From assembly GCF_017355165.1 (NCBI RefSeq), contig NZ_JADILK010000030.1, positions 1 to 56,984 of the forward strand: 56,984 nucleotides of DNA. Reading direction: 5' to 3'. The notes under the pieces are model-generated. The model saw only the letters and a list, made by a program, of their open reading frames with translations. It made no database searches and was not told the origin of the DNA. Below are positions 20,370 to 28,994 of the stretch, in pieces (position 1 is the stretch's first letter; every line of letters begins with the position of its first letter). The translations under genes and the position numbers were made by a program. This DNA is from Bacillus sp. SD075. GTDB lineage: Bacteria; Bacillota; Bacilli; Bacillales; DSM-1321.

Positions 20370-20465
20370 TGCTAAAAGGTCCAATGATAACATTTGTAAG
20401 CCCTCTGGAAATCGAACTTTTTTCACCTAATCGGTTGACAATTATATGTACTTTTAATTGTTACC

Positions 20466-20494
20466 TTGAAAAGAATCACTATTTGAGATAATAT
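20466..20494 (+). promoter_or_regulatory. Sigma-A promoter of glmU
   Basis: TTGAAA, 17-bp spacer, TAATAT; 37 bp before the glmU start. It makes glmU-prs independent of spoVG. Confidence 0.65.
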
Positions 20495-20530
20495 TTTTAG
20501 TGGATAAAAAGGTGAAAATGGAGGCCTGTT

Positions 20531-21904
20531 ATGAGTAATCGCTATGCAATAATATTGGCCGCTGGGCAAGGTACTAGGATGAAATCTAAGCTTTATAAGG
20601 TTTTGCACCCTGTTTGCGGGAAACCAATGGTACAACATGTTATCGATCAAGTCAATCAACTTCAAATAGAAGATATTGTAACAGTCATCGGCCATGGAGC
20701 TGAAAAAGTTCAAGAACAACTTGGTGATTCGTGCAAGTATGCCTTACAAGAACAGCAATTAGGTACGGCACATGCTGTAATGCAGGCGGAAAGCGTTTTA
20801 TCCGCAAAAAGTGGTACGACCCTTGTTATTTGCGGTGATACGCCCCTGATTAAAGCGGAAACGATGAAAGAGCTTATAGCATTGCATGAGCAAAGTCAGG
20901 CGAAAGCAACAATCTTAACAGCATATGCAGATGACCCTGCTGGCTATGGAAGGGTCCTTCGCGGTGAAGGCGGACTTGTGGAAAAAATCGTCGAGCATAA
21001 GGATGCCTCTGATGAAGAAAGATATGTTAAGGAAATAAATACCGGTACATATTGTTTCGACAACCAAGCATTATTTAGCGCGCTGAAAAAAGTTTCAAAT
21101 GATAATGTCCAGGGAGAATATTACTTACCGGATGTTATTGAAATTTTAAAACGGGAAGGCGAAGTGGTGACGGCCTTCCAATCCAGTGTTTTCGAGGAGA
21201 CATTGGGTGTGAATGACCGCGTAGCTTTATCGCAGGCTGAGCAAGTTTTACGGAAACGCATCAATGAAACGCATATGAGGAATGGTGTAACGATCATCGA
21301 TCCGCTTACAACGTTCATTGAAGCGGATGTGCAAATCGGACAGGATACAGTCATTAATCCTGGGTCATTCATTAAAGGAAAAAGTATCATCGGGCAGGAG
21401 TGCTTGATTGGCCCGAATACGGAAATCAGTAATTGTGAAATTGGTGATGGAACGGAAGTCCTCCAATCGGTTGTACACGAAAGCAGTATTGGAAGCTTTG
21501 TTAAAATCGGCCCATTCGCACATGTTAGGCCTCAATCAGATATTAAGGATTCCGTTAAGATCGGTAATTTTGTAGAAATTAAAAAGACCGTTTTTGGCAA
21601 GGGAAGCAAGGCCTCACATTTGAGTTATATTGGTGATGCAGAGGTTGGGGAGAATGTTAATATAGGCTGCGGATCTATTACCGTGAATTACGACGGGAAA
21701 AATAAACATTTGACGAAGATTGAAGACAATGTCTTCATAGGCTGTAATTCTAATCTAGTTGCACCTGTGACAGTAGGAGAAGGAGCATATGTAGCTGCGG
21801 GGTCAACCATCACACAAGATGTACCGCAGGAAGCCCTATCCGTTGCACGGGCTCGTCAAGTTAACAAAGAAGATTATGTCAAGAATTTGAAATTTAATAA
21901 ATAA
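20531..21904 (+). CDS. glmU: Bifunctional UDP-N-acetylglucosamine pyrophosphorylase/glucosamine-1-phosphate acetyltransferase
   Basis: Makes UDP-GlcNAc, the precursor of peptidoglycan and teichoic acids, in two steps: acetylation of GlcN-1-P and uridylation. The N-terminal pyrophosphorylase domain starts with [17 protein letters not shown] (residues about 9-25). From about residue 250 a left-handed beta-helix of hexapeptide repeats begins, with [10 protein letters not shown] and [11 protein letters not shown] as acetyltransferase landmarks. The length of 457 is typical. GGAGG precedes the ATG. prs follows 15 bp later. Confidence 0.98.
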   Translation: MSNRYAIILAAGQGTRMKSKLYKVLHPVCGKPMVQHVIDQVNQLQIEDIVTVIGHGAEKVQEQLGDSCKYALQEQQLGTAHAVMQAESVLSAKSGTTLVICGDTPLIKAETMKELIALHEQSQAKATILTAYADDPAGYGRVLRGEGGLVEKIVEHKDASDEERYVKEINTGTYCFDNQALFSALKKVSNDNVQGEYYLPDVIEILKREGEVVTAFQSSVFEETLGVNDRVALSQAEQVLRKRINETHMRNGVTIIDPLTTFIEADVQIGQDTVINPGSFIKGKSIIGQECLIGPNTEISNCEIGDGTEVLQSVVHESSIGSFVKIGPFAHVRPQSDIKDSVKIGNFVEIKKTVFGKGSKASHLSYIGDAEVGENVNIGCGSITVNYDGKNKHLTKIEDNVFIGCNSNLVAPVTVGEGAYVAAGSTITQDVPQEALSVARARQVNKEDYVKNLKFNK

Positions 21905-21919
21905 CCGACGGAGGTCATC

Positions 21920-22873
21920 ATGTCAAATCAGTATTTAGATCCTAATTTAAAAGTATTCTCTTTAAATTCAAACTTCGATTTAGCTCAGGAAATTGCTGCT
22001 GCAATCGGTGTTGAACTTGGAAAATGTAGCGTAACAAGTTTCAGTGACGGTGAAGTTCAGATTAATATTGAAGAAAGTATTCGTGGCTGTGACGTATACG
22101 TAATCCAATCTACAAGCCAACCAGTCAATGAAAATTTAATGGAACTTTTAATTATGATCGATGCTCTTAAACGTGCTTCAGCTAAAACGATCAATATTGT
22201 TATGCCATATTACGGTTATGCCCGACAAGATCGTAAAGCACGTGCACGTGAACCAATTACAGCTAAACTTGTCGCAAATCTTTTGGAAACGGCTGGTGCC
22301 CACCGTGTAATCACATTAGATCTTCACGCACCACAAATTCAAGGTTTCTTCGATATTCTGATCGATCACCTTGTTGCTGTTCCGATTTTAGCTGATTTCT
22401 TCAAGGAAAAAGATTTAAGTGATATCGTCATCGTTTCCCCAGATCATGGCGGTGTAACACGTGCCCGTAAAATGGCCGATCGCCTAAAAGCACCGATTGC
22501 CATTATTGATAAGCGCCGCCCAAGACCGAACGTGGCTGAAGTCATGAACATCATTGGTAATATTGAAGGGAAGACAGCGATACTGATTGATGACATCATC
22601 GATACTGCAGGAACTATTACACTAGCGGCCAATGCCCTTGTGGAGAACGGTGCTAAAGCAGTGTACGCTTGTTGTACACACCCAGTCCTATCAGGTCCTG
22701 CCATCGAAAGGATTCAAAATTCAACGATCAAGGAATTGGTCGTGACCAACTCGATTGTCCTATCCGAAGATAAGAAAATCGATAAAATTGTTGGACTTTC
22801 TGTAGCACCTTTGATTGCAGAGGCAATTATTCGTGTGCACGAGGAACAATCAGTCAGCACATTATTCGATTGA
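21920..22873 (+). CDS. prs: Ribose-phosphate pyrophosphokinase
   Basis: Makes PRPP from ribose-5-phosphate and ATP, feeding purine, pyrimidine, histidine, tryptophan and NAD synthesis. Class I enzyme of 317 residues. Landmarks: [33 protein letters not shown] (ATP loop), [12 protein letters not shown] and the PRPP site [13 protein letters not shown]. The ATG follows GACGGAGGTC. It forms an operon with glmU and is closed by a strong hairpin; in B. subtilis ctc would be next, but here the ssu operon is. Confidence 0.98.
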   Translation: MSNQYLDPNLKVFSLNSNFDLAQEIAAAIGVELGKCSVTSFSDGEVQINIEESIRGCDVYVIQSTSQPVNENLMELLIMIDALKRASAKTINIVMPYYGYARQDRKARAREPITAKLVANLLETAGAHRVITLDLHAPQIQGFFDILIDHLVAVPILADFFKEKDLSDIVIVSPDHGGVTRARKMADRLKAPIAIIDKRRPRPNVAEVMNIIGNIEGKTAILIDDIIDTAGTITLAANALVENGAKAVYACCTHPVLSGPAIERIQNSTIKELVVTNSIVLSEDKKIDKIVGLSVAPLIAEAIIRVHEEQSVSTLFD

Positions 22874-22887
22874 TAATAAAATAAACT

Positions 22888-22924
22888 AAAACACGGCGGG
22901 CCTTCGGGCTCGCCGTGTTTAGTT
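22888..22924 (+). terminator. Terminator after prs
   Basis: AAACACGGCGGGCC pairs with GGCTCGCCGTGTTT around a TTCG tetraloop; an extra ACT/AGT pairing extends the base of the stem. The T-run is short and broken. Confidence 0.75.
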
Positions 22925-22954
22925 TAAAAGTTTCAGAAAATACTTAATTCTTAG

Positions 22955-22983
22955 TTGACAGATGAGAATAGTAATAATAAAAT
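22955..22983 (+). promoter_or_regulatory. Sigma-A promoter of the ssu operon
   Basis: TTGACA, 17-bp spacer, TAAAAT. The predicted start near 22990 leaves a leader of about 194 nt. I could not place a CymR operator with confidence. Confidence 0.7.
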
Positions 22984-22989
22984 AGCTAT

Positions 22990-23183
22990 ACAAAATCAAT
23001 TCATATTCATAAAAAGAAACACTGTACCAACGCAATTGAATACTGGTTAACGCCGATCGGACTACCGAAGGCTCCTTTTCACTTACCATTGAACACTAGG
23101 CATCATTTTGCCCTATTGTCCTATTGGTGAAGTAAAGGAGCCTTTTATTTTTATAAAAATAGTTTAAGAAGGGTGTGCAGAAT
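22990..23183 (+). promoter_or_regulatory. Leader RNA of the ssu operon
   Basis: A transcribed leader with an internal intrinsic terminator (next entry) placed before the first gene. Upstream of the hairpin lies a perfect CCGATCGG palindrome (23053-23060) flanked by GGT and ACC. The conserved SAM-I riboswitch core, the T-box sequence and other leader signatures I know are absent. In B. subtilis the ssu genes are reported to be controlled at initiation and at termination, so an attenuation leader fits. Confidence 0.5.
23068..23153 (+). terminator. Attenuator hairpin in the ssu leader
   Basis: AAGGCTCCTTT (23068-23078) pairs perfectly with AAAGGAGCCTT (23134-23144); ACTT and AAGT add four pairs. 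TTTTATTTTT follows. It ends 30 bp before the ssuA start codon. Confidence 0.75.
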
Positions 23184-24164
23184 ATGAAGAAAAAACGAAA
23201 GATATGGCTCCTGTCCATTTTTAGCATCTTCATGCTGATAGTGAGTGCATGTGGGCAGGAAAAGAACAGTTCCACAAGTGCTGACGCAAAGGAATCAGAT
23301 AAAACCATCCGAATCGGTTATCAAAAATTCGGGACATTAAATATTTTAAAATCAAAAGGGGAGCTGGAAAGCCATTTAAAAGAAGTGGGGTATACGGTCG
23401 ATTGGACTGAATTCCCTGCAGGACCTCAACTGCTTGAAGCCTTGAATGTCGGCAGCATTGATTTTGGGCACACAGGGGAGGCGCCACCGATATTTGCACA
23501 AGCAGCCAATGCACCACTTGTCTACATTGCTAATCAGCCGGCAAACCCCTCGGGAGAGGCTATAGTCGTGCAAAAGGATTCACCCATTAAAAATGTGAAA
23601 GATTTAAAAGGTAAGAAGGTTGGCTTGAATAAAGGTTCCAATGTTCATTACCTATTGGTCAAAGCGTTAGAGGAAGCAGGCCTTACTCTTGATGACATTC
23701 AGCCCGTCTACTTGCCACCGGCCGATGCAAGGGCTGCTTTTGAAGGAAACCAAATCGATGCCTGGGTGATATGGGATCCATTCTTATCAGCGGCGGAATT
23801 GGAACTTAAAACGAAAACGATTCAGGATGGAGAAGGACTAGTGGCGAATCGTGAATTCTTTTTGGCAACTGATTCATTTTCCGAGAACGGAGAAGCTTTG
23901 AAGATTATCAAAGAGGAACTGATAAAAGTTGATAAATGGATTGAAGAAAACCCAAGGGATGTCGCTGAATTTTTATCTCCGGAAATTGGGATTGGTGTGG
24001 AGGCATTAGAAAAAACATTAAAAAGAAAAGAATATGGACTTGAGGAGATTTCCAGTACGGTTTTGGATGATCAACAAAAGATTGCCGATACATTTTTTAA
24101 TCTTAAGTTAATTCCAAGCAAGATTAATGTTCTAGATGCATCTGCAGATGTTAAAAAAAATTAA
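23184..24164 (+). CDS. ssuA: Aliphatic sulfonate ABC transporter substrate-binding lipoprotein
   Basis: Extracellular lipid-anchored receptor that delivers alkanesulfonates or taurine-like compounds to the SsuBC importer. The 326 residues begin with a lipoprotein signal, a KKKRK stretch then a hydrophobic segment ending in the lipobox VSAC. NMT1/SsuA-type features follow: IRIGYQKFGTLNILK, TEFPAGPQLLEALNVGSIDF and ADARAAFEGNQIDAWVIWDP. ATG 23184 has AAGGGTG upstream; GTG 23175 is a weaker option. Together with ssuD, ssuC and ssuB it forms a complete sulfonate-sulfur unit. Substrate range is inferred. Confidence 0.9.
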   Translation: MKKKRKIWLLSIFSIFMLIVSACGQEKNSSTSADAKESDKTIRIGYQKFGTLNILKSKGELESHLKEVGYTVDWTEFPAGPQLLEALNVGSIDFGHTGEAPPIFAQAANAPLVYIANQPANPSGEAIVVQKDSPIKNVKDLKGKKVGLNKGSNVHYLLVKALEEAGLTLDDIQPVYLPPADARAAFEGNQIDAWVIWDPFLSAAELELKTKTIQDGEGLVANREFFLATDSFSENGEALKIIKEELIKVDKWIEENPRDVAEFLSPEIGIGVEALEKTLKRKEYGLEEISSTVLDDQQKIADTFFNLKLIPSKINVLDASADVKKN

Positions 24165-24180
24165 TTAAGGGGGAAATAAA

Positions 24181-25353
24181 ATGAAAGTATTTTGGTTTTT
24201 GCCATCACATGGGGAAAGTCGTTATTTAGGATCGACAAAGGGAGGGAGGGCGATTACACTTCCTTATTTAAAACAAATAGCACAGGCAGTCGATCATTTA
24301 GGTTTTGAAGGGGCCTTGCTTCCAACAGGCCGGTCTTGTGAGGACGCTTGGGTGGTGGGTTCTTCATTGATTCCTGCAACGGAAAGAATGAAATTTTTAG
24401 TTGCGATTCGTCCAGGTTTAATGTCGCCAACCTTAGCTGCGCGTATGGCTTCAAGCTTCGACCGGTTGTCGAATGGCCGTCTTTTGATCAATGTAGTAAC
24501 TGGGGGGGACCCAGTCGAATTGGCAGGTGATGGCGTGTTTCTAAATCATAAGGAACGCTATGAGCAAACAGATGAATTTCTCGATATCTGGAGACAGGAA
24601 ATATCCGGTGAGAGAGTGGACTTTAAAGGGGAGCACTTAAAGGTTGAAGGTGGAAATATTCTATTGCCACCTGTACAAAAACCGTACCCACCGCTTTATT
24701 TCGGAGGTTCATCCGATCCAGCCATCGATATATCGGGAAAGCATATTGATGTGTACCTGACTTGGGGTGAGCCGCCAGTGCAAGTGGCTGAAAAAATTGA
24801 AAAGGTACGTAAAAAAGCAGCAGAGTATGGACGTGAAGTCAGGTTTGGCATTCGCATGCATGTCATTGTAAGAGAAACGGAAGAAGAAGCTTGGCAGGCA
24901 GCGGAAGAACTCATTAAATATGTGGATGATGAAATGATTGAAAATTCGCAAAAGATTTTTGATCGATTTGATTCAGTGGGGCAGAAGCGGATGTCGCAAC
25001 TTCATAATGGAAACAGGGATTCACTTGAAATCAGTCCGAACTTATGGGCGGGGGTAGGTCTCGTGCGCGGTGGTGCCGGTACAGCATTAGTCGGAAGTGC
25101 AGAAAATGTTGCTGCCAGAATGAAGGAATATGAAGAAATCGGAATAGAATCCTTTGTTTTATCTGGGTACCCTCACCTGGAAGAAGCGTACCGTGTTGCG
25201 GAATTATTATTTCCTTTACTCCCTGTTGAACAGTTGCAAGTTCCCGTTTCAAAAGCGACGAGTCCATTCGGGGAAATACTGGCAAATGATCACTACCCTA
25301 CAAAAGGAAGTGAAATTGAAGATGCAGAAAAAGTTAAACAAAAAGTTCAATAG
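24181..25353 (+). CDS. ssuD: FMNH2-dependent alkanesulfonate monooxygenase
   Basis: Cleaves the C-S bond of alkanesulfonates, releasing sulfite and an aldehyde; it needs reduced flavin from a separate reductase. Luciferase-like TIM barrel of 390 residues, a little longer at the C-terminus than the B. subtilis enzyme (376). Seen: [15 protein letters not shown] at the N-terminus, [27 protein letters not shown] and [12 protein letters not shown]. The ATG follows AAGGGGGAAAT. No flavin reductase gene is present in the cluster, so one must come from elsewhere. Its end overlaps ssuC by 32 bp. Confidence 0.95.
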   Translation: MKVFWFLPSHGESRYLGSTKGGRAITLPYLKQIAQAVDHLGFEGALLPTGRSCEDAWVVGSSLIPATERMKFLVAIRPGLMSPTLAARMASSFDRLSNGRLLINVVTGGDPVELAGDGVFLNHKERYEQTDEFLDIWRQEISGERVDFKGEHLKVEGGNILLPPVQKPYPPLYFGGSSDPAIDISGKHIDVYLTWGEPPVQVAEKIEKVRKKAAEYGREVRFGIRMHVIVRETEEEAWQAAEELIKYVDDEMIENSQKIFDRFDSVGQKRMSQLHNGNRDSLEISPNLWAGVGLVRGGAGTALVGSAENVAARMKEYEEIGIESFVLSGYPHLEEAYRVAELLFPLLPVEQLQVPVSKATSPFGEILANDHYPTKGSEIEDAEKVKQKVQ

Positions 25354-26101
25354 GTTCCACCTTATATCATGGCTTGTGCCCATTCTCCTTTTGGTAACTT
25401 GGCAGCTGCTTTCTTTGTGGGGGATTCTGTTGGAACGGATATTGCCTGCCCCGACTGAAGTCTTTCAAGCTGGCGTAGCTTTATTGAAAACTGGGGAACT
25501 GATAGATTATATCGGCATCAGTGCTCAGCGGGCCTTCATCGGCTTTTTCATCGGCGGTATTATTGGTTTTGTACTGGGGTTGTTAAATGGGTTATCATCC
25601 ATTGCTGAAAGCTTATTCGATACATCGCTTCAAATGTTGCGTAACATTCCGCATTTAGCTTTAATACCCCTGGTGATTCTATGGTTTGGTATAGAAGAGG
25701 AAGCGAAAATTTTCCTTGTCGCTTTAGGGGTTCTATTTCCTATCTATTTAAATACATTTCATGGAGTGAAATCGGTGGATAAGGAATTAATTGAAGCAGC
25801 AAGGGTTTATGGGTTAAGTGGTTTTTCTTTATTCTGGAATGTGATCCTCCCTGCAGCCTTTCCATCCATTTTGGTTGGTATCCGCTTCTCCCTTGGAATC
25901 ATGTGGGTCACTTTAATAGTCGCAGAAACAATATCCGCTAATTCCGGAATAGGGTATATGGCTATGAATGCACGTGAATTTATGAGGATGGATATTGTTG
26001 TTCTAAGTATTCTCTTATATGCCTTATTGGGAAAAATATCGGATGTTGCGGCCAAAATAATTGAAAAAAGATGCTTAAAGTGGCATCCATCATACCAATG
26101 A
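25322..26101 (+). CDS. ssuC: Aliphatic sulfonate ABC transporter permease
   Basis: Inner-membrane permease of the SsuABC importer, BPD-transp-1 family, with about six membrane segments in 259 residues. The coupling-helix EAA motif is visible as [20 protein letters not shown] followed by [15 protein letters not shown]. The start is uncertain: ATG 25322 (GGAAGTG about 10 bp upstream) and ATG 25286 (271 residues) both lie inside the end of ssuD, and the frame is open to 25154. The overlap with ssuD suggests coupled translation. Confidence 0.9.
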   Translation: MQKKLNKKFNRFHLISWLVPILLLVTWQLLSLWGILLERILPAPTEVFQAGVALLKTGELIDYIGISAQRAFIGFFIGGIIGFVLGLLNGLSSIAESLFDTSLQMLRNIPHLALIPLVILWFGIEEEAKIFLVALGVLFPIYLNTFHGVKSVDKELIEAARVYGLSGFSLFWNVILPAAFPSILVGIRFSLGIMWVTLIVAETISANSGIGYMAMNAREFMRMDIVVLSILLYALLGKISDVAAKIIEKRCLKWHPSYQ

Positions 26102-26114
26102 GGAGGTCATGAAT

Positions 26115-26867
26115 ATGAAAAATGGAAATTCGTTGGAGTTGCAGGGTGTAAGAAAGGATTTTGGGAAGTTTGAAGTATTAAAGGGGATGGACCTCACATT
26201 TAAAAAAGGGGAATTTGTAGCCATTGTCGGTAAGAGTGGATGTGGCAAGAGCACCCTGCTTCGTCTTGTGGCAGGACTGGAAAAGCCGACGGGCGGGCAG
26301 ATACTGGTGAATGGAAAGCCGTTGAATGGATTAAATAAATCGTCACGTACGATGTTTCAGGATGGAAGGCTTTTTCCTTGGAAAAGGATCCTTGAAAATA
26401 TAGGTGTAGGATTAAAAGGGGATTGGAAGCCAAACGCTATGGAATTACTGGAGCAAGTGGGTCTTTCAGAGCGAGCGAGTGATTGGCCGTCCGTTTTATC
26501 TGGGGGGCAAAAACAAAGAGTTGCATTAGCGAGGGCGTTGGTGAACCAACCTGACATTCTCCTCTTGGATGAGCCGTTAGGGGCATTGGATGCTTTGACG
26601 AGAATTGGCATGCAAAGGCTGATTGAAGAACTTTGGAGGAAAAGGGACTTTACTGCCTTACTTGTTACACATGATGTTGAAGAAGCCGTAATGCTAGCCG
26701 ATCGTGTCATATTAATCGAAGAAGGCAAAGTCGTCATGAATAAGGAAATCAATCTGCCGAGACCACGGAAAAAGGATAGCATACAATATTCATCACTAGC
26801 AGCTCAAATCCTTAATCGGGTGATGCAAGTTGAGGGGGAAATGGAGAATAAAGCGATTCACGCTTGA
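26115..26867 (+). CDS. ssuB: Aliphatic sulfonate ABC transporter ATP-binding protein
   Basis: ATPase of the SsuABC importer. In 250 residues: Walker A VGKSGCGKSTLL (about 36-47), Q-loop, signature LSGGQKQRVALARAL, Walker B DILLLDEPLGALD and H-loop THDVEEA. An in-frame ATG at 26109 is only one base from the AGGAGGT site (26101-26107), so ATG 26115 is preferred. It is the last gene; the order A-D-C-B differs from B-A-C-D in B. subtilis, where the operon also lies elsewhere. Confidence 0.93.
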   Translation: MKNGNSLELQGVRKDFGKFEVLKGMDLTFKKGEFVAIVGKSGCGKSTLLRLVAGLEKPTGGQILVNGKPLNGLNKSSRTMFQDGRLFPWKRILENIGVGLKGDWKPNAMELLEQVGLSERASDWPSVLSGGQKQRVALARALVNQPDILLLDEPLGALDALTRIGMQRLIEELWRKRDFTALLVTHDVEEAVMLADRVILIEEGKVVMNKEINLPRPRKKDSIQYSSLAAQILNRVMQVEGEMENKAIHA

Positions 26868-26898
26868 ATTAGAGAAAAAAGAAAGAAAAAAGATTTTG

Positions 26899-26938
26899 CG
26901 GAGAATTCCTATGTTTACCATATGTTTCTCCTCTTTTT
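26899..26938 (+). terminator. Terminator after ssuB
   Basis: GGAGAA pairs with TTCTCC around a partly paired inner loop (CCTATG/CATATG), then TCTTTTTG. Confidence 0.7.
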
Positions 26939-26962
26939 GCCCCTTCGGATTTTACCTTTCAT

Positions 26963-26988
26963 GTTTAATGAATCGCTATTTAGGGAAA
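26963..26988 (+). promoter_or_regulatory. Sigma-B promoter of ctc
   Basis: GTTTAA (26963-26968), 14-bp spacer, GGGAAA (26983-26988) match the general stress consensus GTTTAA / GGGWAW fully. ctc is the classic sigma-B gene. Confidence 0.8.
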
Positions 26989-27038
26989 TGTTAAATATAG
27001 AGAAACTTGTAATTAATATTTAGGAAGGCGGAGGATGT

Positions 27039-27677
27039 ATGAGTAATATATTAGCTGCAAAGGAACGTACGGATTCAAAACACTCTAATTTAAGGAATTT
27101 GAGGGAAAACGGTGAAATTCCTGCGATAGTATATGGCAATAAAAATGATAGTACGGCCATTTCAGTCAATAATATTGAGCTTCAAAAGACAATCAAGGAA
27201 ATAGGCCGTAATGGAATCATTTCTTTGGACTTGGAAGGTACGAGTTATAAAGTCATGCTCTCTGACTATCAAAAGGATCCAATAAAGAACTCCATTTATC
27301 ATGCAGACTTTTTAATTGTAGATATGTCCGTTCAATTACAGGCACAAGTTCGCATTAACCTTGTCGGTGTTAGTAAAGGCGTGAAAGACGGTGGGGTCCT
27401 TCAGCAGTCTCTTCATGAAGTGACGGTTACGGCTAAACCTAATGACATTCCAGACTCCATCGATGTTGACGTTACCGAACTTCAGGTAGGGGAAACAATC
27501 TACATATCCGATATCCAAACGAATAAGCAAGTTACAATCGACAATGATGGTGAAGAAGTTGTTGCATCTGTTTTGGCTCCTCGTCAGGAAGAGGAAATAA
27601 GTACAGGTGAACAGCAAGATGGCGGTATTCCTGAAAATGAGGAAGGCAGGGAAACCAAGGCATCACCAGAGTCATGA
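27039..27677 (+). CDS. ctc: General stress protein Ctc (ribosomal protein bL25)
   Basis: 5S rRNA-binding ribosomal protein of the bL25/TL5 (Ctc) class, added to the large subunit under stress in B. subtilis. The N-terminal L25 domain (residues 1-95) includes AIVYGNKNDS and VMLSDYQKDPI, followed by the TL5-type beta domain (about 96-185) and an acidic tail rich in Glu and Gln. The 212 residues are close to the family norm of about 204. GGAAGGCGGAGGATGT precedes the ATG. It has its own sigma-B promoter. Confidence 0.96.
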   Translation: MSNILAAKERTDSKHSNLRNLRENGEIPAIVYGNKNDSTAISVNNIELQKTIKEIGRNGIISLDLEGTSYKVMLSDYQKDPIKNSIYHADFLIVDMSVQLQAQVRINLVGVSKGVKDGGVLQQSLHEVTVTAKPNDIPDSIDVDVTELQVGETIYISDIQTNKQVTIDNDGEEVVASVLAPRQEEEISTGEQQDGGIPENEEGRETKASPES

Positions 27678-27711
27678 TGTCGGGATTAAACAAGTGAATC
27701 GTGATATAATA

Positions 27712-27740
27712 GGCGTAGCTCTTAATGAGTTACGTCTTTT
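27712..27740 (+). terminator. Terminator after ctc
   Basis: GGCGTAGCTC pairs with GAGTTACGTC (two wobble pairs), then four T. Confidence 0.6.
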
Positions 27741-27794
27741 CAATCTCTGGATGCATCAATTTACACCGGACCATTTTTCGGAATTATTTCCTTA

Positions 27795-27814
27795 AATTAG
27801 GTATTTACCTAATT
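27795..27814. repeat. Inverted repeat upstream of the pth promoter
   Basis: AATTAGGTA and TACCTAATT are perfect 9-bp arms around TT. It lies 14 bp upstream of the candidate pth -35, has no T-run and looks like a binding site for a dimeric regulator. None can be named. Confidence 0.5.
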
Positions 27815-27828
27815 AGTTCTCCGGTCGC

Positions 27829-27858
27829 TTGCAGGCCAGCTTGAAATTAGGGTACTAT
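27829..27858 (+). promoter_or_regulatory. Candidate sigma-A promoter of pth
   Basis: TTGCAG, 18-bp spacer, TACTAT; start near 27865. Confidence 0.5.
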
Positions 27859-27937
27859 TTTTCTAAGGTCAATATGATCTTGGAAAGCTTCGTTCCAGCG
27901 TAACTCCCTAAATAACCGTAATGACGGAGTGTGAATC

Positions 27938-28498
27938 ATGAAAATTATTGTAGGGTTAGGGAACCCAGGTAAACAATATGAAAAAACTCGGCATAACGTC
28001 GGATTTGAAGTAATAGATGAGTTATCGAAAAGATGGTCGATTCCACTTGATCAAGCAAAACATAAGGGGATATATGGAAGAGGTATGGTAAAGGGAGAAC
28101 AGGTTTTATTGCTTAAACCCTTAACCTACATGAATTTGTCAGGAGAATCCATTTCGGCTGTCATGCATTTCTTTAAGGTGGATATCGCGGATGTGGTCAT
28201 TATATATGATGACCTTGATTTGCCTCCAGGGAAGCTTCGCCTTCGTCAAAAAGGAAGTGCAGGTGGCCATAATGGGATAAAATCTTCAATTGCCCATTTG
28301 GGTACGCAAGAATTCAATCGTATCAGAATAGGCATTGGCCGCCCGATTGGACGTATTCCGGTATCTGATTATGTATTAGGGCGTTTTTCGCCTGAAGAAT
28401 GGGATTATGTCGGGGCAACGATCGAAAAAAGCGCTGCTTCTTGTGAAGCCTGGATTGAAAAACCATTTATACAGGTCATGAACGAATATAACCAATAA
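27938..28498 (+). CDS. pth: Peptidyl-tRNA hydrolase
   Basis: Recycles tRNA by cleaving the ester bond of peptidyl-tRNA dropped from stalled ribosomes; essential. It is called SpoVC in B. subtilis because a mutant blocks sporulation. The 186 residues begin with [18 protein letters not shown] (tyrosine and catalytic His) and include [27 protein letters not shown] and [18 protein letters not shown] precedes the ATG. fin and mfd follow, as in B. subtilis. Confidence 0.97.
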   Translation: MKIIVGLGNPGKQYEKTRHNVGFEVIDELSKRWSIPLDQAKHKGIYGRGMVKGEQVLLLKPLTYMNLSGESISAVMHFFKVDIADVVIIYDDLDLPPGKLRLRQKGSAGGHNGIKSSIAHLGTQEFNRIRIGIGRPIGRIPVSDYVLGRFSPEEWDYVGATIEKSAASCEAWIEKPFIQVMNEYNQ

Positions 28499-28603
28499 GC
28501 AGAGAGTAGATATAAGTAAAGAATAATATCTTCCTGTTTCGCTGAATAAAATCCCTCTACTTTTGTACATACTAACACTATTACTAAAATAGGGGGTTAC
28601 CAA

Positions 28604-28834
28604 ATGGCTCTCCATTATCGATGCCGACATTGCGGAACTAAGCTGGGCTCAATTGAGGCACACTCACTGAGCACGGAGCAGTTAGGTTTTAATCAACTTA
28701 CCGATGAAGAGCGACAAGAGATGATCGTTTATGATTCTGAAGGGGATATGCATGTAAGGGCGATATGTGAAGATTGCCATGAATCGCTGCAAAGAAACCC
28801 TGATTTATATGAAAACGATTATATTATTCATTAG
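28604..28834 (+). CDS. fin: Anti-sigma-F factor Fin
   Basis: Small zinc-ribbon protein (YabK) that inhibits sigma-F in the forespore and so aids the switch to sigma-G. The 76 residues match B. subtilis in length. Two CxxC pairs are visible, CRHC (7-10) and CEDC (near residue 57). The ATG follows AGGGGG. No sigma-F promoter was found in the 105 bp upstream, although the B. subtilis gene has one. A strong terminator separates it from mfd. Confidence 0.95.
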   Translation: MALHYRCRHCGTKLGSIEAHSLSTEQLGFNQLTDEERQEMIVYDSEGDMHVRAICEDCHESLQRNPDLYENDYIIH

Positions 28835-28843
28835 CGGGAGAGG

Positions 28844-28870
28844 GCTTTGGACAAAATCCAAAGCATTTTT
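28844..28870 (+). terminator. Terminator after fin
   Basis: GCTTTGGA and TCCAAAGC form a perfect 8-bp stem, followed by ATTTTT. Confidence 0.85.
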
Positions 28871-28994
28871 CCGTTTGTCTGGAATACCAAGGCAGATAAG
28901 ATTGCCGTTAGTTAATAAAGAGGATGCTTGGTGAAATGGCCAAGTTCAAATACAGCAAATGTTTTTTGCACGTTAAAGAGAGGGGGGAAAGAAA

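Noticed and set aside
20103..20426. Leftward 107-codon open frame in the spoVG-glmU gap
   Set aside because: GTG start without a ribosome binding site; the opposite strand reads more like protein, so I interpret the region as a rightward relic.
20435..20458. TTGACA at 20435 as the -35 of glmU
   Set aside because: Nothing resembling a -10 lies 16-18 bp downstream; the TTGAAA/TAATAT pair at 20466-20494 fits better.
22990..23183. SAM-I riboswitch ahead of ssuA
   Set aside because: The conserved SAM-I core sequences are missing although a terminator is present.
27607..27795. 62-codon open frame at the end of ctc
   Set aside because: Overlaps ctc in another frame, crosses its terminator and has no credible start.
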